A stretch of 45,072 nt of DNA, from the IMG/VR virus record IMGVR_UViG_3300005830_000063, positions 1-45,072 of that record. One strand, 5' to 3'. A program made the position numbers and the translations under genes. Origin of the DNA: a virus. Below the pieces are notes generated by a model, which was not told the origin of the DNA, ran no database searches, and was given only the letters and a program-made list of their open reading frames with translations. Positions 39,462-45,072 of this stretch are shown here, one piece after another. Within the stretch, counting starts at the first letter, position 1; every line of letters begins with the position of its first letter.

Positions 39462-39647
39462 CCCCCCATTTTTAACATTGATAATATTGTATTTATCATG
39501 GTTCTCATTAATACCATATTTGATTTATGGTTTATGATGCACGATAATTATCGTTTTGCTTTGTTGTGTTCAAATCTTAGTGTAGTCGCACTTGTTATAA
39601 AAGCCACGGTAGAAGAGCGAAGAAATCTTAGAAACGCCAAATATTAG
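39450..39647 (+). CDS. Small two-helix membrane protein (start uncertain)
   Basis: The frame is open from TTG 39366, but that part would overlap the hairpins. ATG 39450 gives 65 aa, and a later ATG (39498) gives a shorter product; none has a well-spaced ribosome binding site. Two hydrophobic segments (NIVFIMVLINTIFDLWF and FALLCSNLSVVALVIKA) are followed by a charged, basic C-terminus. The stop codon is 5 nt before the ASCH gene. It may be a real small inner-membrane protein. Its function is unknown. Confidence 0.45.
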   Translation: MRRTPPIFNIDNIVFIMVLINTIFDLWFMMHDNYRFALLCSNLSVVALVIKATVEERRNLRNAKY

Positions 39648-39652
39648 GTAAC

Positions 39653-40267
39653 ATGAAAGAACATCCGATTTTATTCTCAGGTTCTATGGTTCGTGCCATC
39701 CTTGAAGGTCGCAAGACGCAGACCAGAAGGGTAATGAAGCCTTCACCAAAGGTCAGCATTATGCCATTGCCTCTTGATTTGTGTCCTTACGGCTCTCCCG
39801 GCGATAGGCTTTGGGTAAGGGAGACATGGCAACCAATAAATAGGGAGGAACATTTCTTAGGGTTGATAGCATGCCTTTATAGGGCAAATTGCTCTAACGA
39901 CATGAAAACCTTCACTTTTATAAGTAGATTTGATGGTTCACATATAACTATTCCTGTTGCTAAGTGGAAACCACCCATCCACATGCCACGATGGGCGTCT
40001 CACATTACCCTTGAAATCGTCAGCATCCGGGTGGAGAGGTTGCAGGAGATAAGCGAAAAAGATGCGGTAGCCGAAGGCATTTTTTATCATCGGCATATGG
40101 AAGGATATGTCAGCGATGAAGAAGGCAGAAACTTTTACGTTTCCGACCCTCGGAGATCATTTGACAAACTATGGGACTCTATCAACGCCAAAAAAGGTTT
40201 TGGATGGGACGCTAACCCGTGGGTATGGGTAATTGAATTTAGGAGATATAAGGAGGACGTATGTTAA
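39653..40267 (+). CDS. ASCH domain protein
   Basis: This 204-aa protein begins with PILFSGSMVRAILEGRKTQT followed by RRVMKP, the signature start of the phage-type ASCH (PUA-like) proteins. YGSPGDRLWVRETW follows near residue 46, then HMPRWASHITLEI and VRVERLQEIS-type segments, and the C-terminus has KLWDSINAKKG and NPWVWVIEF. All are typical of the family. ASCH domains bind RNA and some hydrolyse modified nucleosides; the substrate here is unknown. It is the first well-supported gene after the structured intergenic region and overlaps the ATPase gene downstream by 7 nt. Confidence 0.85.
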   Translation: MKEHPILFSGSMVRAILEGRKTQTRRVMKPSPKVSIMPLPLDLCPYGSPGDRLWVRETWQPINREEHFLGLIACLYRANCSNDMKTFTFISRFDGSHITIPVAKWKPPIHMPRWASHITLEIVSIRVERLQEISEKDAVAEGIFYHRHMEGYVSDEEGRNFYVSDPRRSFDKLWDSINAKKGFGWDANPWVWVIEFRRYKEDVC

Positions 40268-41790
40268 TCACAAAGTTAGGTATTAAATATGTATTGGGAA
40301 TTTCAGATCAGGAAATAGACCCTGATAGCCGCCTCAATCTTTTTGTCGGTAAGAACGGGGAGGGCAAGACATCCATCCTGAAGGCAATCGAATTAGGCCT
40401 CAAGGGCTCTTCTGATGTAAACATTATTCACCGTGGCGCAGATCGCGCCGACATTCTCTTGGAACTCGGAGACGTTAAGGTACACAGGACGCTGAAGACA
40501 AAGGGCGCAAATACCCTGAAAGTTACTGCTCCTGTATCCCTGCCGGGAGGCGAACAGAAGGTTATGCCAATACCTGCCCCCCAGGATTATCTCGACGGCC
40601 TTCTCAGCGATTTCAGTTTTGACCCTATCCATTTCATTACCATGGATTCAAAGGAGCGATCGAAGTACATCAGGGAACTTTTCAAAACGTCCGTTACGCC
40701 GGAAATGCTTTCCTTTATACCTGATCTTCGAGCCGGTATTGATTTCAGCAGAGACGGCCTCGACATTCTGAAAGAACTTCACGACGAATACTATAAAAAG
40801 AGGACCGTGGAGAACAAAGAAGAAAAACGCTTGTCGGTTCTGGCTTCCGAGGCGGCAGAGAAGGTAAAGGGCTTTACGGTCGAGGATTATGGCGTCAACG
40901 ATGTAAAAACAGCTTCCGACAAGATAACCGAGATAGACAAGGAGATATCAGCGGCCCAGGCAGTAGAGAGGCAGGCAAAGGGTACTCAGGCATACTTTGA
41001 AAAGCTCGAAAAGAAGATCAAGGATCAGGAAGGGAAGCTACGCCTGATAGACGATCAACTCATTGACATGATCGTTCCACTGAAGGCAAGCATAGAGACT
41101 ATCGAGCAGGAAATAGCCATGCTATCAAAACAACTTGCCGACAAGACGGAGATGTTAGTCAAAGCCGTGGCAGAAAATCAGGTCAAGGCTTCTCTTATCA
41201 AGACAATAGCTGAAGACAACGCGACACTGGCCGCCCTTCCTTCGGTCAAGGATATCCCGGATTTAAACGCGCTCGAAGAACGCAAAAAAGGTTTTGTCGC
41301 TGAACTGGCCGAAGCAGAGAGAAAGGAACGGTTATATTCAGAATTCCTTGTTGCTGAAGCCCAATCAAAAGAGTATGCCAAGCAAAAGAAGATTGCTGCA
41401 GACCTCGACATTATAGTAAACAAGCTCGGAAAGGAACTCCCCGATCAGATCACCAGAGATGCCAATATACCCATACCAGGTATAAAATTCGATGGCGATA
41501 AGATCTACATAGGAAATAGTAGCCTCGACACCATGAGTACGTCAGAACAGGTTAAATTCGCCGTGGATATCGTTGAAATATTCAACTCAAACAAGCCATT
41601 GAAACTTCTTTGCCTCGATCGCGCCGAAAGCTTGGACGATGAGACGATCAAGGAGTTTGTTGCTCAGATACCCGAGGGATATCAATTCTTCATTACGATG
41701 GTACAGCACGGCAAAGACGAGGATATCCCGGAGGGCTCTTTTCATGTTAAGGGCGGCAAGGCCATCAAGAAAAAAGGGGGAAAGTCATGA
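40261..41790 (+). CDS. SMC/RecF/SbcC-like ATPase
   Basis: This 509-aa protein has an N-terminal Walker A, GKNGEGKT (residues 30-37), as in Rad50/SbcC/RecF ATPases. A helical middle (about residues 165-390) has coiled-coil heptads (EKLEKKIKDQEGKLRLIDD and EQEIAMLSKQLADKTEML) but no CxxC zinc hook. It ends with an ABC-type signature (MSTSEQVKFAV) and a Walker B (LKLLCLDRAESLDD). It is much shorter than SbcC and has no nuclease partner in view. It lies upstream of RecT in the same operon, so it may handle DNA ends in phage recombination or replication. Confidence 0.82.
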   Translation: MLITKLGIKYVLGISDQEIDPDSRLNLFVGKNGEGKTSILKAIELGLKGSSDVNIIHRGADRADILLELGDVKVHRTLKTKGANTLKVTAPVSLPGGEQKVMPIPAPQDYLDGLLSDFSFDPIHFITMDSKERSKYIRELFKTSVTPEMLSFIPDLRAGIDFSRDGLDILKELHDEYYKKRTVENKEEKRLSVLASEAAEKVKGFTVEDYGVNDVKTASDKITEIDKEISAAQAVERQAKGTQAYFEKLEKKIKDQEGKLRLIDDQLIDMIVPLKASIETIEQEIAMLSKQLADKTEMLVKAVAENQVKASLIKTIAEDNATLAALPSVKDIPDLNALEERKKGFVAELAEAERKERLYSEFLVAEAQSKEYAKQKKIAADLDIIVNKLGKELPDQITRDANIPIPGIKFDGDKIYIGNSSLDTMSTSEQVKFAVDIVEIFNSNKPLKLLCLDRAESLDDETIKEFVAQIPEGYQFFITMVQHGKDEDIPEGSFHVKGGKAIKKKGGKS

Positions 41791-42755
41791 ACAGAAAGAT
41801 TATCAAAAGCATCTGTGTAAGGAAGCATCAGGCTCTTTGTGAATCTATCGAAGACCCGCGCGTGAAGGAACTCGTGCAGAAGAACACGATCATTACCGGA
41901 GGGGCTATACCGTCCATGCTTGCCGGGGAAAAGGTAAATGATTTCGACCTTTATTTTACCGATCTGGAAACCGTCAAGGCCGTGGCTGAATATTACGTCC
42001 ACAAGTTTATCGTAACCAAGCCCTTGACCGACAACGACAAAACGAAAACCCCGCGCGTCGTGGTAGACGGCGACAGGGTAAGGATTCGAGTGCAAAGCGC
42101 CGGGGCCGTCAGCGAGACAACCGATACCGGCCAGTATCAGTATTTCGAGAGAGAATTAGGCTCAGGTGATGAGTATGTCAAACAGATGATGGAAAGTCTT
42201 GTCACGGATGGAGACGATGTTGACGGCACGAAATTAGAGGGCGCTGCCGACGCCAAGGATAAGGAAGGCGAGAAAAAGAAATTCCGGCCGATCTTCCTGA
42301 CGGATAATTCCATAACCCTTTCCGACAAGATACAGCTTGTTATTCGTTTCTATGGAAGCCCTGAAGAGATCCACAAGAATTACGATTTTGTTCATTGCAC
42401 AAACTACTGGACTTCCTCAGAAAACAGGCTCGTCCTGCACGTAGGAGCTCTTGAAAGCCTGATTACCAAGCAACTTTTCTACATAGGCTCGAAGTATCCG
42501 CTTTGCTCCTTTGTTCGCATGAGAAAGTTTATCAAGAAGGGATGGCATATCAACGCCGGGCAAATCCTGAAGATGTCGTATCAGCTATCCGAACTCGATC
42601 TGAACAATATTGAAGTTTTGGAAGATCAGCTTACCGGAGTTGATACGGCCTATTTCGTTGAGATGATAAACCATATGAAGAAAGAGCAGGCGGAGAACCC
42701 TGATTTTCAACTGAGCATGCCCTATCTCGTCTCGCTGATCGATCGGATATTTTAG
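41787..42755 (+). CDS. Nucleotidyltransferase-like phage protein
   Basis: This 322-aa protein starts in an ATGA overlap with the ATPase gene. It has a pol-beta-type nucleotidyltransferase signature: TGGAIPSML (Gly38-Gly39) followed by NDFDLYF (Asp52, Asp54). A charged insertion (about residues 130-165, rich in D, E, K and G) interrupts it, then LTDNSITLSDKIQLVIRFYG and a HCTNYW segment that I recall in a widespread but uncharacterised phage family. The substrate is unknown; tRNA, nucleotides or DNA ends are possibilities. Co-transcription with recombination genes is its only context. Confidence 0.65.
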   Translation: MNRKIIKSICVRKHQALCESIEDPRVKELVQKNTIITGGAIPSMLAGEKVNDFDLYFTDLETVKAVAEYYVHKFIVTKPLTDNDKTKTPRVVVDGDRVRIRVQSAGAVSETTDTGQYQYFERELGSGDEYVKQMMESLVTDGDDVDGTKLEGAADAKDKEGEKKKFRPIFLTDNSITLSDKIQLVIRFYGSPEEIHKNYDFVHCTNYWTSSENRLVLHVGALESLITKQLFYIGSKYPLCSFVRMRKFIKKGWHINAGQILKMSYQLSELDLNNIEVLEDQLTGVDTAYFVEMINHMKKEQAENPDFQLSMPYLVSLIDRIF

Positions 42756-42777
42756 GGTCTAAAAGAAGGAGGGTACT

Positions 42778-43008
42778 ATGTTGCAGTGGATCGACATAAA
42801 AAATCAGGCGCCCCCTGTAAATGTAGGGGTGTTAGTTACAGACGGCAAAAGCATCACGGTATGCATTTTGGAATATCTAAGTTATCCAAATTCGGGAATG
42901 AAAATTTTGTTAATGGGCGCACATGGATGGGGCGGTCCTGAATGGGAGTTTGATTTCCAGACAGAAGAAATAACACACTGGATGCCTTTACCTGAATTAC
43001 CTCAATAA
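42778..43008 (+). CDS. DUF551-like protein
   Basis: A GGAGGG site precedes the ATG. The 76-aa product has the arrangement of the DUF551 family found in phages of Gram-negative bacteria: an N-terminal WIDIKNQAPPVNVGVLVTDG strand pair, a Gly/Trp-rich turn (HGWGGPEWEFDFQT) and the closing ITHWMPLPELP motif. The function of the family is unknown. The next gene starts 2 nt later, so it is part of the recombination operon. Confidence 0.85.
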   Translation: MLQWIDIKNQAPPVNVGVLVTDGKSITVCILEYLSYPNSGMKILLMGAHGWGGPEWEFDFQTEEITHWMPLPELPQ

Positions 43009-43010
43009 TA

Positions 43011-43202
43011 ATGAGAAAGCATCTCGTGATAAGCGAAAGATACTGGAACTATCAGAAAGAAACGATCGCCGGAATCAACATAGACGAATCTATTAAGCAA
43101 GACCCCAAAGAGTATCCGTGTATCGCCATAGTGACGTATAGCGGAGCCGGGTTTGATGAAATTGATTTCGTATATTTGTCTGATTTTGCAGGAATAAAAT
43201 AA
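43011..43202 (+). CDS. Hypothetical 63-aa protein
   Basis: ATG 43011 follows the previous stop by 2 nt, so translation probably depends on coupling, since no good site is visible. The 63-aa product is mixed: a basic N-terminal helix with WNYQKE, an acidic loop, and two strands (YPCIAIVTYSG and EIDFVYLSDF). No family is recognised. It sits between DUF551 and RecT genes. Confidence 0.55.
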   Translation: MRKHLVISERYWNYQKETIAGINIDESIKQDPKEYPCIAIVTYSGAGFDEIDFVYLSDFAGIK

Positions 43203-43224
43203 CAAAAAAGAAAGGAAAGAAAAA

Positions 43225-44265
43225 ATGGGAGAGCAAGAAGTTGTAGCAAAAACGATACAAGGATATCTCAACGGGGATAAGGTTCGGCAATACCTGGAAG
43301 GAATACTTAAAGAAAGAACCGGGCAATTCATCACGACACTGGTTTCACTGAGCAATCTCACTCCGGCCCTTGCCAACTGTGAGCCGAAAACGCTCATGAT
43401 GTGCGGTCTCAAGGCGGTAAGCCTTAACCTGCCGCTCGATAACAATCTCGGATTCGCCTATGCCATACCCTACAAAAACAGGGAGAAGGGTATTGTCGAG
43501 GCGCAGTTTCAGATTGGAGCAAAGGGATTTGTTCAGCTTGCGCTCCGGACGAGAGAATATAAGAGCCTCAACGTATTGTCCATTAAAGAGGGAGAGCTTG
43601 TAAAATGGGACCCACTCACGGAGACGATTGATCTAAACCTGATCAAAGACGAGGATAAGAGGGCGAAGGCCGCGACGATCGGTATTGTGGCCTATTTCGA
43701 GCTTCTTAACGGATTCAAGAAGACGCTTTACTGGCCGATCGAGAAGATACGCAACCACGCCAAACGATTCTCCAAAACATTCGACCAAAGCAAAGGCCAA
43801 TGGAGATCCGGCTCGGTATGGGCTTCTGACGAAGACGCCATGGGCGAGAAGACACTGATAAAGGCCGTGCTGACGAAATGGGGCCCACTTACGACAGAAA
43901 TCATGGAAGCGGCAAAATTCGATCAATCGGTTATCAGGCAGAACGAAGGAGGGACCGAAGAGCCTGAATACATCGACTACAAGGATGAGCAAAAGGAGCC
44001 AAAAGAGATCACCTACGATATCCCGCCTGAAACGCTCGAAGATATCAACAATATGTGTGACATCCTCGGAATCAGCGAAGCCGACAAAAGCATGCGGCTC
44101 GGGCAGTGCAAGGGCGATCTAAACCTTGTCAATGATTACCGGAAAGAGCTTTTGGATAAGCTTGGAGTAAGACAGCAGGAGCTTTCCGGGGATGGTAATC
44201 CGCCAGCGGAAAAAACTGAGACTGAGCTTTTTGGCAATGATCAGAAAAAGGGCAAGGGAAAATGA
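43225..44265 (+). CDS. recT: RecT-family single-strand annealing protein
   Basis: This 346-aa protein would anneal complementary single strands during phage recombination. It has the RecT arrangement: an N-terminal helical segment with SNLTPALANCEPKTLMMCGL followed by KAVSLNLPLDNNLGFAYAIP, an EAQFQIGAKGFVQLALRT core, and WASDEDAMGEKTLIKAVLTK, the last being a family signature in its C-terminal half. The tail (about residues 240-346) is acidic and helical, then disordered (PPAEKTETELFGN), possibly for binding a single-strand-binding protein. A purine-rich AAAGGAAAG stretch precedes the ATG. No RecE or lambda-exo-type nuclease is visible nearby. Confidence 0.92.
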   Translation: MGEQEVVAKTIQGYLNGDKVRQYLEGILKERTGQFITTLVSLSNLTPALANCEPKTLMMCGLKAVSLNLPLDNNLGFAYAIPYKNREKGIVEAQFQIGAKGFVQLALRTREYKSLNVLSIKEGELVKWDPLTETIDLNLIKDEDKRAKAATIGIVAYFELLNGFKKTLYWPIEKIRNHAKRFSKTFDQSKGQWRSGSVWASDEDAMGEKTLIKAVLTKWGPLTTEIMEAAKFDQSVIRQNEGGTEEPEYIDYKDEQKEPKEITYDIPPETLEDINNMCDILGISEADKSMRLGQCKGDLNLVNDYRKELLDKLGVRQQELSGDGNPPAEKTETELFGNDQKKGKGK

Positions 44266-44564
44266 AAAAGACAAAAGAACAGATACAGAAGGAATTTAAG
44301 AAGTATCGGCGCGATCATGCCTTTGATGTATTTGATCTTCGTAGAGCCCTTACCGCATCCCAGGAAGAAAATAAGCAACTCAGGGAAGCTCACGACCTTA
44401 TGGAAAACCTGGCTTCCAAAATAGGAGCGGCCATTAAGGAAGAGATCATAGCCATGTTTAAATCCGGAGCTTTCAATACTCCGGAGCTTCAAGCCTATAA
44501 GGATTATTTCGAGGTTACGAAAGTGCTTATTTTAAATTCAAAAAAGGAGCTAAAGAAAAAATGA
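44262..44564 (+). CDS. Hypothetical 100-aa helical protein
   Basis: The gene begins in an ATGA overlap with recT and ends in an ATGA overlap with the DHH gene. The 100-aa product is nearly all helical with a coiled-coil middle (SQEENKQLREAHDLMENLA), a basic N-terminus and a basic C-terminus (NSKKELKKK). It has no catalytic motif. Coupling on both sides suggests that it works with RecT or the phosphoesterase, for example as a small DNA-binding or adaptor protein. Confidence 0.6.
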   Translation: MKKTKEQIQKEFKKYRRDHAFDVFDLRRALTASQEENKQLREAHDLMENLASKIGAAIKEEIIAMFKSGAFNTPELQAYKDYFEVTKVLILNSKKELKKK

Positions 44565-45072
44565 TATGTCTCTACCACAATGCAGATCTTGACGGAAAAT
44601 GCTCGGCGGCGATCGTTAAGCATCGTTATCCGGCATGCCATCTTGTAGGAATGGATTACGGCCCTATCGATGTTGAGGCGCTTGCCGAGGCGTGCAATGG
44701 CCAGGGGATTGTTTTCATGGTAGATTTTTCCCTTCAGCCTATTCAGAACATGGCGCGGTTTCAATCAATACTCGAAAACATGGATATACAGCTTTTTTGG
44801 ATTGATCATCATATCAGCGCCATAAAAGGGTGTGGAGAAACCGGCCTTTATATTCCGGGGCTTCAGGTGGAAGGGCGGGCGGCATGCGAATTAACTTGGG
44901 CCTTTATGTTTCCTGACGAGCCAATGCCGCGTCCGGTATTTTTGCTCGGCCGCTATGATGTTTGGGATATCACAGTAGACGAGAATATCCTGCCCTTTCA
45001 ATATGGCATGAGGGCTCACAATAATGAGCCTGATACCGATATATGGAAAGATCTTTTAACTTCGAGCCCTAA
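44561..45072 (+). CDS. DHH-family phosphoesterase (3' end missing)
   Basis: The frame is open from ATG 44561 to the right edge, giving 170 visible residues. The N-terminus HNADLDGKCSAA carries the DHH family's D-x-D-G motif (Asp9, Asp11), VDFS follows near residue 54, and Asp82-His83-His84 form the DHH motif. It would use Mn2+ to cleave phosphodiester or phosphoanhydride bonds. In RecJ-type members the family includes 5'-3' exonucleases, so it might supply single strands for RecT. It might equally be a small oligonucleotide phosphodiesterase, and the C-terminal DHHA1 region that would help is off the window. Confidence 0.8.
   Translation, partial: MICLYHNADLDGKCSAAIVKHRYPACHLVGMDYGPIDVEALAEACNGQGIVFMVDFSLQPIQNMARFQSILENMDIQLFWIDHHISAIKGCGETGLYIPGLQVEGRAACELTWAFMFPDEPMPRPVFLLGRYDVWDITVDENILPFQYGMRAHNNEPDTDIWKDLLTSSP

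Noticed and set aside
1-45072. Integrase, att sites, tRNA genes, CRISPR arrays, insertion sequences
   Set aside because: Looked for by eye on both strands; none could be supported.

Overview
The window reads as part of the genome of an uncultivated tailed double-stranded DNA phage. All supported genes are on the + strand, packed with overlapping ATGA-type junctions, and most carry strong AGGAGG-like ribosome binding sites. An N4-gp56-type major capsid protein, an SU10-adaptor-like protein, giant polyvalent proteins of the kind carried in virions, and no tape-measure or contractile-sheath gene all suggest a podovirus-like particle. A GH108-type muramidase endolysin and several signal-peptide proteins point to a Gram-negative host (inference). 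Terminase, portal, DNA polymerase and integrase genes are not in view.

Layout. 1-11608 is the head and tail module: a scaffold-like protein (cut at the left edge), the major capsid protein, a small virion protein, an inserted glycosyltransferase plus acyltransferase pair, adaptor, nozzle-like protein, fibre-like repeat proteins and a helical coiled-coil protein. At 11609-11707 a promoter, a conserved leader box and a terminator-like hairpin separate this from the ejection-protein module: a 384-aa protein, a 1495-aa polyvalent protein with a pyrophosphatase-like domain, small proteins, a 1779-aa modular tail appendage and a 4144-aa polyvalent protein with adenine methylase and SNF2-type helicase domains. 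A second copy of the promoter/leader/terminator element lies at 35937-36043. It precedes the secreted-protein and lysis module (36055-39216): FN3 protein, Cys-rich miniproteins, endolysin, small membrane proteins and a holin candidate. A structured 436-nt intergenic region (39217-39652) holds a promoter candidate and two long hairpins. From 39653 the early/recombination module begins: ASCH protein, SMC/RecF-like ATPase, nucleotidyltransferase-like protein, DUF551 protein, RecT annealase and a DHH phosphoesterase cut by the right edge.

The most unusual signal is three small genes, each with a near-optimal ribosome binding site and ATG, buried in the +1 frame of low-complexity linkers of the two polyvalent genes: 16339-16488, 17101-17169 and 24846-25160. 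Their products look like real compact proteins (a basic mini-protein, a four-cysteine zinc ribbon and a 104-aa helical protein), whereas the host frame at those places is disordered linker. This suggests that linkers of virion polyvalent proteins act as sites for overprinted genes. The duplicated leader/terminator element and the 39333-39396 hairpin, whose loop displays an anti-Shine-Dalgarno CCTCCT, are candidate regulatory RNAs.

Family assignments come from reading motifs and remembered family patterns; no database search was possible.
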